From Neurospora tetrasperma FGSC 2508 (Eukaryota; Ascomycota; Sordariomycetes; Sordariales; Sordariaceae): 64,000 nt of DNA. The position numbers were made by a program, and so were the translations under genes. Location of the stretch: assembly GCF_000213175.1 (NCBI RefSeq), contig NW_009799101.1, positions 979,817 to 1,043,816 on the forward strand. The letters are read 5' to 3'. The notes under the pieces were generated by a model. The model saw nothing but the letters and a program-made list of their open reading frames with translations, was not told the origin of the DNA and did not search any database. Position 1 is the stretch's first letter. Each line of letters starts with the position of its first letter. Below are positions 12,651 through 22,600 of the stretch, piece after piece.

Positions 12651-15600
12651 GATGGCGGACAGCGCATGTAAATGGATTTAGTAGTGATCGTGGTGGTGAG
12701 TTTGGCGATGATGATGATGATGTCAACCACTCTTTGTTATTCGTCGTCGTCGTCGTTGGTAGCAGCAGCAGCAGCAGCAGCAGCAGAGAAGGAGCGATGT
12801 GTTGTGCTGAAAAGGCGGAAGGGTAAGGATATGATGTGAGCGAAGGCGACCCTCGACGGGGGTGATGGAGGGATTATGAACCCTCAGGGTAAGAACCGGC
12901 AACGTGCGTTGAGGCGGCAGCTAACGAGCAATGGAAGTGATGTGGAAATGGAAGCAGAAGCAGAAGCAGAAGCAAGCACGCCGCTCCACAGATGATGATG
13001 ACCTTGCTGCTGCTACCTTAGTGTAGCGGGCAGATGGAGCAGCAACTGAAGCGAGCCGAAATATAGGTAATCGAGTGGACGAAATGGTGCAGCAGCTGGC
13101 AGACGGACGGGCAGGTCAATCAATAAAAGGAGGATACAGTGAGCTCATGGCAGCGATCGATGCAAACCGGAGCGGGGGGAGAGGATGAAATCGCGAGAAG
13201 CTTCAAATCATTCAGTTTGAGTTGATGAAATGGACCGGGGTGAGTGCAGTGTGTTTTGATGAGGTCCGAAACCAGTGTCCACCCAGGCACAGACTGACGG
13301 GCATTCCACTTATTAGTCGGGGTGGAGACTCTGGAGCAGTTGCCGGGGCGGCCAATCCGGGCTAGGAAATGGAAGCCCACTCGAATCATGTGTGGAGGAG
13401 CGAAGCAGTTCACGGGAGTCCACAGGGGTTCTGGTAGGTGCGGCCTGAAGTTCCAGCAGCACCTAACCTGGATTCAGGTAACGGATGCACACTTTCCAAG
13501 CTTCTTCAGGGCAACCGACCACACCCTGGCTCGTAGGTGCTCATCCGTTGGAAGCCCGTCTCAAGGTGGTCCGTCGTTTGTTGCCCGATGATAAGCAGAG
13601 GCTGGGCTCGCCGTGCCGAGACACTTTGAAACAGTTGAGGATGGCTTGTACAAGTTAATCTTCCGGCCAACCTTTTACTCGGGAGAAGGGGGAGGCACGG
13701 CAGACTTGAACCAAGAGAACCATGGGCATAGCTCTTGACTAAGGTCATAGACGACCACGTACGTGATGTGAACAATGATGGTGCACGGTGAGAATTAGGT
13801 GGATTGGTGTTTGATATAAGTAATAAAGCAGCAGATGTACTGTAGCGACGACACGTACAGGTACCTACCTACCCTTTGAGTGTCACAGGTGTCGACAGAT
13901 GGGCGAGCGAGCAGGTACAGACCATGTTGCTTCGACGATGGACCTATATTTAAGCTATGGACGGGGGTGCCTGGGCTTTCTCTTCCTTCACAAACCTTCC
14001 ATCAATGTCCCATATCGAAATTACCTATGTACACTACATATCGGCAGGCAATCCCGATCCATCAGGGGCATCGAGTACTACCGAGGATGCAGTCCATGCT
14101 CTGTTTTTCGGTGCTTCATCTGGTGGTGTCACCGAACTAGTGGTTGAGGACCGCTTAGTTTGTTTGTAGCTCGAGACCTCGGGCCAGCTGCACCTGGACG
14201 TATTCATATCTACTTGATTCGTTTCGCCTTTCTAAATCGTACTTGGCCATTCATAAGTACCCGACTGTCCTTGAAAGGGGGGCTGGGACAGTTCGGGAGA
14301 GACACGTAAAATACATCAGGAGTACCAAAGTAATGAATAAACCAGCATTGAACAATTGTAGGTCAGCATTGTCCTCGCTGTCCGAAAGGGTTTCAGAGGT
14401 CCAACAGGTGCGACGACTGGACACATTCAGAAGCTGGAGCCGACCGAGCGTTTGAACGTTAACGCTTCCCGACGTTCGTTGGCCGCCCACAACCAACCGA
14501 CTCCACCCAAGCAATTCAAACAGGTGGAGATGGCATGCGGAGGGTGCAGATGCCCCTGCCGACTGCATGGCATTTCTCCAACTCCGCTCAATTTTTTCAC
14601 CTTCAACCATCACTCACAAGCGCCAGACCAGCGGCAATGAATGGACTGCAGTGTCGATTTTGCAGTCGCCGTCTGGTACACTACTGCAGTGACACCGAAT
14701 AAGCATTGGAGAGGCTACTGTTGACCACAAGTCACTACTCACACCCAATTTCGGCATGTGTCACAAATGCACAAGTGCCGACCGGAGACCGGCGACAACG
14801 AAAACAATGGGAGACGAAACTAACGGAGATTGCACGAGGAGCGAGATTGCCGACATCAAACAATTGAGTTGAGGCATAATTGTACATATGGAGCATACGG
14901 AGCTTCATTATGGAAACCACCTACTGCCATGGAACTGCGGATCCCATTCCACTTTCCCGGTCCTTCTTCACCTTGCCCCGGGGTCTTCTGTGCGGTATTC
15001 CACGGCTTTTCCATCGAGGTCAATCGCTTCTCCTTCCCCAGAGCTTGGCCTTACTTGGCCGTCTTGGCCTGCTTGGCCTGGAAACGCCATACTACACTAC
15101 CAACCAAGAGAGAAACGTCCAAGAAGGTCTGGAAGTGAGCGACCAAGAATGCCGAGATGCGGGGAAGTTGCAGTTCAGAGAGCCTCAACTGAATGCCTTT
15201 TCTACTCTTTTCTATCCATTTCTCGTCGCAATCAAGTGCGTGCATACAAAGTTGGTACGCCGCCTTGGATACCCATTAACCCGCACACTTCTTCTGAACT
15301 TATGCAAAGCATCACTACAAGTAAAACTGTCTGATAACATGGCAGTCGCAGTCTTCGAGTTCTTGCCTTTCTGCTTGACACTTCTGGCCACCTTGGCCAT
15401 GATGGGAGTCGTTACTACCTCTACTTCCTCATTTGCACTTCCAGACGAGGTTGGTGCCGTCTGATGCTGGGGTAGTTGTGGAAAAGCCTCAAGTGTCCTT
15501 CCTTCTTCAAGACAAATCATACGATGGGAGAAGGCCTTCAAGAGCGCCTGAAGTCTGCTGGATGGGAAAACCGAGCTCGTATTTGACGTGACCATACACA

Positions 15601-15772
15601 TTATTCCCCTTTGCTCACTCCGTCAATACCTTCGCTGTTGGATATGTCCAAGTAATCATTACAAAAGTACTCCTATCAGCTTCTATTCCACTCGTTACAT
15701 CAGACGTTGCCTCACGAGATCACTCAGCAGTTGAATCCCATACTATCATTCCACTTGCCCCAATATTCCCTT
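12651..15772. other. Divergent intergenic region
   Basis: This is 3.1 kb between the start codons of the PH-domain gene (-) and the APH-like gene (+). The left part, presumably the 5' UTR and promoter of the PH-domain gene, holds GAT repeats (about 12705-12722), a CAG run (about 12762-12786) and imperfect AGCAGA repeats (about 12950-12974). A GGTACCTACCTACC tract sits at about 13860-13873. The only ORF with some protein character is the low-confidence minus-strand candidate at 15212-15601. Confidence 0.5.
15212..15601 (-). CDS. Possible small hypothetical protein
   Basis: An uninterrupted ATG-started frame of 129 codons on the minus strand. The middle section (LQALLKAFSH, LEEGRTLEAF, then a Lys-rich VKQKGKNSKT segment) has balanced composition and reads more like protein than the neighbouring shadow frames. 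The C-terminal third looks less natural, so an intron may remove it; a TTTTACTTGTAG acceptor-like sequence lies near 15319. I recognise no domain. The opposite strand also carries an open frame here, so this may be a chance ORF. Transcript data would settle it. Confidence 0.2.
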   Translation of the reverse strand: MCMVTSNTSSVFPSSRLQALLKAFSHRMICLEEGRTLEAFPQLPQHQTAPTSSGSANEEVEVVTTPIMAKVARSVKQKGKNSKTATAMLSDSFTCSDALHKFRRSVRVNGYPRRRTNFVCTHLIATRNG

Positions 15773-17400
15773 ATGGAACCCAAATCCACCAAGAAGTCGT
15801 CTGGGCGTGCCAAACATAACAAATCCCGTGAAAGCAAGACCGACCAAGTCAAGATTATTGAAGAATTGCGAGCCAGCACCGCCGCCCTTGCGGTTGCGCG
15901 GCTGCTCCGTGACACAGGGGGTGAGATATCGATAAATATCAGAGAAGAGTTACCGAGTGACAAACAGTATTTCCGATTCAAGGGGGTAATAGATGGTTTG
16001 CCCCAACATGCACTACCAGATTGCGTGGTCAACGTTGGGCGAGTTCCCAACATTCGAGCCCGCCAGGTGAGTCATTCAGAATCAGCACAGCACAGCACCC
16101 TCAGTTGAACCTGTAGCTACTGACACTCATATGGCCTCATTCAAGCATGTTGTCAGGGAGGCACTCAACCACATGCCTTTACCTGACGAGAAGGCCATGC
16201 CTGAGCACTCAGTTTCACACTACGAAGTACGGGACTATTCACATATGTTTGACGATGGAACAACCGTCGTCATTGAAAAGCTTCCCGCCCACGGCAGCTT
16301 GAGTCTTTGGGACTACATACGAGCCTTGGAGGAATCGAAGGACCTTGAATCAACAGTTCCCGCCGCCGCCAACCCCCTTAGGTATGACATTGGAAACTGG
16401 CTCGGGCATTTTCACAACTGGGGCTCAGAAGAATATGTGGTTGAGAAACTTCAGGGAATTGCGAGAGATCCAGATGTCGTCGACCAGCATTGCAACTCCA
16501 TCTCCAAAAAGCTAAAGGAGGCCATTCATCAGCTTCCTAAAGGCACTCATGGCGCTCAGAAAAATTTGGACAAAGTTCTTAGCCTGATAAGGGCAAACTA
16601 TGCCATTCCCGGGAAGAAACGAGCGTTTCAAATTCTCAATGGCAATTTTGACCTAGTCAGGTGAGCGTGGCACGGCGACTGTGTTGTCGATTACCGCCAA
16701 AGGTACTGTGACTGACATGATCATTTTACGTAGCCTCCATATCATGTACTTCCCGCTTGATAAGCGGGACCACCCAAAACATGTGCCATCTATTTACGTC
16801 GCGGATTGGCGTGATTTTCGTGAAGGGCATCCTGCGTTTGACCTCGGTTCGTTGATGGCCGACTTGGTTGTACTCTACGAGCAGAACACCACACTCGCGG
16901 GTGATGTGGCCCAGGGATTCACTCAAGGATATTTTGCCAAGGTCAAGAACAGTAGTTGCCTGAACAACAAGTTCATGTTCCACGTCTTGGTACACATTGG
17001 AGTGTGCATGATTATACGATGCCGTGGTCTTTTGGAGGAGAGCGATGACACCGGCAAAGACAAGAACACCGGCAAGAGCAAGACTACCGCCAAAAGTAAG
17101 AATACTGCTAAAGACAAGAACAATGGCAACCAGGGAGGAAACGGCAATGGCAATGGTACTGACAATGATCATGGCAATCCCAAACACCCGACGAACGACA
17201 AGAGGGTTCGAGGACTATTTAAATATGGACTCATGATTATACGTCATGCTATACTTGAAGACAGAAAATGGTTTCTGGATAGGCCTCTTCTATGTCATCT
17301 TTTTGACGTATCCTATTCTAAAGATCACCCTGGGCCCGACAAGTGGGAGTTAGCTAGGAGATCCTCCGCAGAGAAGAGTGGTGATCAAGTGGTGGAGTAA
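15773..17400 (+). CDS. APH-fold kinase-like protein, probably catalytically dead
   Basis: Three exons (15773-16066, 16146-16660, 16734-17400) encode 491 residues. The N-terminus is basic. The middle follows the fungal aminoglycoside-phosphotransferase/choline-kinase-like fold: HVVREALNHM resembles the helix that follows the ATP-binding Lys, and GSLSLWDYI the hinge region. At the catalytic loop, where active members read H-G-D-x(4)-N, this protein has NGNFDLVRS, so both the His and the catalytic Asp are replaced by Asn. The metal-binding D-W-E segment reads VADWRDF, and the following G-x-P-A-F-D-L-G segment is kept. A Lys/Asn/Gly-rich low-complexity insert (about residues 355-400) interrupts the C-lobe. 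I infer a pseudokinase or a strongly diverged enzyme. Its substrate is unknown. Confidence 0.7.
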
Positions 17401-18089
17401 GCGGAGAAGGCCTCTAGTATCCTTGGGATTGGCATGATTTGGGTACATATACGCTCTAAGGCCAAGGGAGTATAAGCGATTCATTGTGATTTCATTCGTC
17501 TCTCATAGCATTACTTTCAGGTCTCTAAGCAATAACCAAATAGCGATAATAGTTCTTCCAGTCGTTCAGTTACATGGTGTGCCTTCACTTTGAGTGCTGG
17601 AAAGCACCGAACATGATGCTTAGTATCACTACTAGAGATGTGAGATGTAACGTCACCACTAGCTGAAAAGGGGTCTTAGCATGAATTTGGCTATAGTTTG
17701 TCGCTCTGTGAACAATGACACAGCTCCTCGGCAACCCTATGTCCTGACAATTCAAACAACCGCCTTCGAACCCCTTTTTCAGGGGATCATCCACGAAGAA
17801 CCCTAACCCTTGACAGTAAGCACAGTTCTGTAAAAACTGCACATGCAACAACAAAAAGTTGGATGAGCACGCATCGATCACATTCACTCACTTTTCGAGT
17901 GACTCAACCCTCGCAAATCAACAATTGCCACGCTCCCTTTCCAAGGCCCAATTCTGAATTTTTCAAGGACTGCAGTCCGTGAATCTTGTGAAGAGCCACC
18001 AAAATCACGACGCCTTCACCAGCAAAATCAGTCATCAACACATCCTTCCCAACTCAAGCACACCATCCACAAAGATTTCATCAAGACGG
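17401..18089. other. Intergenic region upstream of ncs2
   Basis: This is the spacer between the APH-like gene and ncs2, both on the plus strand. It should contain the APH-like 3' UTR and the ncs2 promoter and leader. A 100-codon minus-strand frame (17585-17887) has no recognisable features. Confidence 0.45.
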
Positions 18090-18876
18090 ATGGCCTCAAC
18101 ATCGCCACCTTCCACATCTTCACCAGCCATGTCGTCCACCACAACTCCCACCACCGCAACAGCCAAACCCTGCATCAAATGCCGTTCCAATCCAGGAACC
18201 CTCGACTCCCGCGGTCAACTCGTCTGCCGGTTCGTTCTTCCTTTTCCTTTCCTCCCCCTCCAATTCTAGTCCCATCCCCATCTCTAATACCCAAACTAAT
18301 GTCCCTCTCTTTTTCATTAAAGCATCTGCTTCCAAAAATTCATCTCGCAAAAATGCATCAAACAAATCGGCCTGCTCAACAAGGACGTGCGCTCCTCCTC
18401 CTCTCAATCCCTCTCTGCCTACCATTTGTCTCAGAAGAACTCGGGCCCCCCGCAGGCTTCTTCCCGCCGGTATCTGTTGGGACTATCGCTGGGCGCCAGC
18501 TCGGCAGCCTTGTTAGAGTTGTTGAATGAGAATGTGGAGTTTCAGCTCTCCAAGGGGAGGAATGCGCCTTTTGAGTTGCAAGTGGTGCATGTGAGTGGTG
18601 CTGGTGCTGGTGCTGGTGCTGGTGCTGGTGCTGGTGGGGGACTACTGGAGGATGATGGGAAGGGGCAGGGGAAAGGGAGGACAACAACAACAACAGAGAG
18701 GGAAAAGGTGGAAGAGGTGGTGGTGAAGAGGTTGGGGAGCAGGTATCCCAGGTTCGAGTTCCGAGTGGTTTATTTGGAGGAGGTGGTTGGGTTGGAGACG
18801 GTGGATTGGGAGGGGTTGGGGTTGGGGGATTTTGTCTCGTCGGCGAATGAAGGTGGCAGGGATGATGAGAACGACT

Positions 18877-18913
<37 letters not shown>

Positions 18914-19730
18914 AAAGGCGGAAAAGCTACAGCAACTCTTCGATAACCTCCCCTCTACCACCTCCCGCACTGACCTCCTCCGCCTCTTCACACGGCACTT
19001 ACTCATCGCCGAAGCGCGCAAATCCCACTGCCACGCTTTGCTCTTGGGAAGCAGCACCACCGCCTTGGCCGAGTTGACGCTGTCCGAGACGGCCAAAGGG
19101 AGAGGGTTTTCGTTGCCGTGGCAGATCAATGATGGAGTGTTGGGTGTTCCTTCTTTCAGCCCTTCCTCCCCTTCCTCACCTTCGTCCGCCGACGCTGGCA
19201 AGACAAAGACGGAGGAGACAGGAATGCTGGTGTACCACCCCCTCCGTGACGCTCTCCGAAAAGAGCTGGTCACTTTCACGAAACTTGCCGGCGAGCCAAC
19301 ACCGATTGCGGATTTACTTCCCGAGACGGATTCGTCCACGACAACAGCAGCGGTGGTTTCTCACAAGGATTTAAGCATCGATGAGGTCATGGTTCGGTAC
19401 TTTGCGGAGGTGGAGGAGAATTATCCGAGTATTGTGGCGAATGTGGCGAGGACGACGGGGAAGTTGATGAGGTTGTTTGGTGGTGCTGGTGTCGCGGATG
19501 AGGATGGGGACGGGGAAGGCGGTAAGGCAGCGGGAGAAGATGAAAGTGAGGATAATGACGAAGAGAGGTTGTGCGGGCTGTGTAGTATGCCGCTTGATGT
19601 GCTTGGAGATGAGCGGTGGAAGGGAGAGTTGGGAGAGGATAGTTATCGGGATGCTTTGGTGGTGGATGAGGGAGCGAGGAAGATGAAGCAGAGGATATGT
19701 TATGGGTGTGAGAGGTCGATTCGGGGGTAG
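18090..19730 (+). CDS. ncs2: Cytoplasmic tRNA 2-thiolation protein 2 (Ncs2/Ctu2)
   Basis: Ncs2/Ctu2 works with Ncs6/Ctu1 to thiolate the wobble uridine (mcm5s2U34) of cytosolic Lys, Glu and Gln tRNAs. The sulphur comes through the Urm1 relay. Two exons, 18090-18229 and 18323-19730, encode 515 residues. The N-terminal zinc-type cysteines (CIKCRSN, then VCRICF and KCIKQIG) are joined correctly only by this splice. The PP-loop-like fold follows (RYLLGLSLGASSAALLELL). The C-terminus carries paired cysteines (LCGLCSMPL and ICYGCERSIRG). Two in-frame simple repeats enlarge the protein: a Gly-Ala run (18596-18636) and a Thr run from GAC repeats (18878-18913). A second in-frame ATG lies at 18129. The family assignment is strong. 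Confidence 0.92.
18596..18913 (+). repeat. In-frame microsatellites in ncs2: (GGTGCT)n and (GAC)n
   Basis: About seven hexanucleotide GGTGCT units at 18596-18636 encode Gly-Ala repeats, and about twelve GAC units at 18878-18913 encode a Thr run. A shorter ACA repeat lies between them (about 18680-18695). Both keep the reading frame, so length changes would alter only the linker length. Confidence 0.85.
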
Positions 19731-20234
19731 TTCATGGTGTCTGGCGTCTTGCCATGGGACAAGGAAGATAGAGAGCATTCGACTGGCGTAGAAGGAGATA
19801 CCATTAGACATTTTGCAAGGTATCGATAAGCTATAACGCTCTAATGTGTGGTGATTGTTAACACCCTTTTCCCCTTTTCCCCCTTTTCAGGGGACTTGCT
19901 GGTGCTCCATCGACTGATGCTTAGGAGACGTTCATAAGCGTACAATATTCTTCACTTTCATACAAAAGGCAAGCCCCTGCCTGCCGGCCTTTCCCTTCCG
20001 TATTAACGCCATATGCGCCTTCCTGCCAAACAGGGTTGATAAACAAATCCACACGTGCACCATCCTGAGTGTCTATTGTTTAGTTCCTAAAATTCCCTTG
20101 TGGCCTCCTCTTCCTGCTCGGCTGTCCTTCATTCCAATGTATTGTGATGGCGCATTCAGGGGACCCTAACCCATACCGGCACATTATCCCTTGTTCAATC
20201 TCGATCTTACGAAACAGCTTCCCCTCCGAGGGTA
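19731..20234. other. Convergent 3' intergenic spacer
   Basis: This 0.5-kb spacer separates the stops of ncs2 (+) and the RRM protein (-). It should hold two 3' UTRs. I see no gene. A CCCCTTTTCC direct repeat occurs at about 19866-19890. Confidence 0.5.
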
Positions 20235-21450
20235 CTAGTATCTCCCGCCGTTGCCATTGAAACCTCTGCCCTTTCTATTGCGGACCAGCTGGTCGCTATA
20301 AAGCCCGCCAGTGCCGCCGCCATTCATAGCTGCCGGTCCCCTGGGTGGCTGCCGTCCGTTGCCATTAGCCATCAGGTCGTCCTCCTCCATAGCGTCTTCG
20401 AAACCCAAAGTACCGTCAATCAGATCATCCTCGGGATAGTAGTCGTTCGAGCGTTGAGAGCGGGGGCCGGTGGGGGCGCGAGACGGAGGTAGCTGGGAGG
20501 TTAGGGGGTACGTAGGACCGCTTGGTTTGTGATACACACTAAGAACACGACCGTCGGCCTGGGCAAAAATTGTTAGCTTCTCTGGGGCTTGGTCAAGCGG
20601 AATGGGGGGTTTAAACTGACTGTCTGCTTGTCGAATGTAGCAATCACATTGTCGGCACCCTCCTTGCTTTCAAACACAATCTCGGCGATAACAATCGGGT
20701 GGTGCTTCATGATACGACAGCTGAGTATTAGGCCGCCAATGGGGGTCATGGCGTTCTCGATATCGGCCGCTGTCGTTCCGGGAGCAAAGTTCTGCGCCAT
20801 TACCGCAAAAGGTCCTGCCAGACCCCTGATTGTAAATCCCTTGCTGCTAGGACCCGTAGGAACTGACGCAGCTGCCGGTCCCTTGGGCGCATTGGCAGGG
20901 GCTTGGTGCTGTTGCTGGTGTTGCTGGCGCCTCTGTTGACCTTGCTGCCTGCGCTGATCCGACTGCTCCTGGAACTCATTCCTAATGATCGCCTCCGCCA
21001 TCTGCGCAGCCCGCCTTTTCTGGCGGGGGTTACCCGCAGGTCCAGCATTTGGGTTGGTGATGCGCGCCGCAAGGCCACCGGACTTGGGGGTATTGTTGGC
21101 GGACCTTGAGCCAGGACCAAGATCAACGGTCCATGAGCCGACTCTCTCGTTGTTGTTCTTCGAAGGTGCTGACTGGGGGCCGCCGCCGCGTTGCTGGAAC
21201 AGACATGAAGGGTCAACGATTCTGAACGCATAGTAGCGCAATCTAGAGGGCCGCATTCCAAAAGTTGCGAGCATACCTTCTTGACGCCGGTGCGACTTGC
21301 AAGCGAACCACCGGTGGTCTGTTTGGGCGTCGAGACGGGCGTGCTGGTCCGGTTAAAGATCCTGGCCGCGAGGGCCTCGTTCTTTTTCTTCTCGCGGTCC
21401 GCCTGAATGAGCTTTTGGAAGTCATCGGCGACCTTTCTATCTTTCCCCAT
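20235..21450 (-). CDS. RRM-fold RNA-binding protein, ALY/REF-like layout
   Basis: Three exons (21277-21450, 20621-21193, 20235-20558) encode 356 residues. The N-terminus is short and basic (ADREKKKNEALAARIFNR), and Gly/Asn-rich and Gln-rich linkers follow. A single RRM-like domain occupies about residues 170-262 (FTIRGLAGPF, VMAQNF, TAADIENAMTPIGG, VIAEIVFES, NVIATFDKQ, ADGRVLSVY). The tail ends in an acidic patch and DQLVRNRKGRGF, which resembles the ends of ALY/REF (Yra1/Mlo3) export adaptors. The exon 2 donor is GTCAGT, weaker than its neighbours, but the join restores the last RRM strand. RNA binding is likely. A role in mRNA export is inference from the layout only. Confidence 0.8.
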
Positions 21451-22501
21451 TGTGTCGGCGAGAGTTGACTGATGCTGTAGAAAGTGCGGTCGGTCGAAAG
21501 AAGTTAGTGAGGCGGAATGTCCGAGTAATCGCCGAAGGACGGTCGCGGATGGTTGTAATGCTGCAGGATATGAACAGGATACGTTGTCGATGGGGGTTGT
21601 TGGAGTTAAATCTTGGCTGATGAGTGATGCGCCAATTCTTTTGGATTTCCGGTTGGAGTTTGCATTCACAGGGCAGCTGCGCAGGAGGGCGACAAAGGTT
21701 CAAAGCTCAAGTAAGGTAACCCAAGGTATGGGACGGTAAAGAATGAGGGAGCAGCGAGCGCGGGAGGCGTGTCTTTAGGTATATTCTTAGCCGTGGGGTG
21801 TCGCGTCAGGAGTTCTGCTTCCCGCTTCACTTGACCCTTGGGCGCCCTGCAACGCCGATCACTGCCAAGCGTCAAGCGCACATGGATTGAAGCTCAAGCA
21901 CAGACCTCTGCACTTTGCTGTGTACTTAGGTTACTCTTACAGTCTGATACGTACCTACATTGAAGTCCCGATAACCGCTTGGGATGCTGTTTCCTCACTG
22001 CTGTGTACTTGTAACATCAACCACAATACTACCTACCTACGGTTTACCTCTTCTTGGAGATCTCATCATCGCTATACACGTGACAGGAGGAAGGAAGCTG
22101 CTGGGCGCATTCGGCCTTGCTCAACAAGGTTGAAGTCACCAAGCTCAAGGACCATTTCTAATTAATTTCCTGCATCTTCTTTGGCCAGCGGATACCAGCC
22201 CGTCTATTGTTCCTAGCATCTGAGATAAGGAACGGTCTGTTTACATTGACTTTTTATCGTCTTATGCAAAACAGTTCAACAACCAAAAAAGTAAACTTGA
22301 ATTCTATCCTTCATAGTACGGTGACATGGTGGTATGTGCGAAACCGGCTCCCATATGTACACAGCTTATGTACAAGGAAGGATCAATAACCCCTTTGTTC
22401 TCCCTCTTTCTCGATACATGGAGCAAACCCCGTCACTCCAAAATGCTTCAAGTCCCCCTCAACCTTCTTCCCGCGCAGCAACACCACCCAACAGATCTGT
22501 A

Positions 22502-22535
<34 letters not shown>

Positions 22536-22600
22536 GCCGTAGATGAACAGAGACATCTTTACCCAAATCAAACACACGCCCTACTTTCTTGCTTGCTCCT
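21451..22600. other. Intergenic region between two minus-strand genes
   Basis: This is 1.15 kb upstream of the RRM gene and downstream of the CDF transporter. It contains ACCTACCTAC-type tracts at about 21950-22040 and a TA dinucleotide run at about 22504-22534. No supported ORF is present. Confidence 0.5.
22504..22534. repeat. (TA)n microsatellite
   Basis: About fifteen TA units lie just downstream of the CDF transporter stop codon, most likely within or beside its 3' UTR. Confidence 0.9.

Noticed and set aside
18376-18915. 179-codon minus-strand ORF with Ser and His runs
   Set aside because: It is antisense to ncs2 and created by its GAC and GGTGCT microsatellites.
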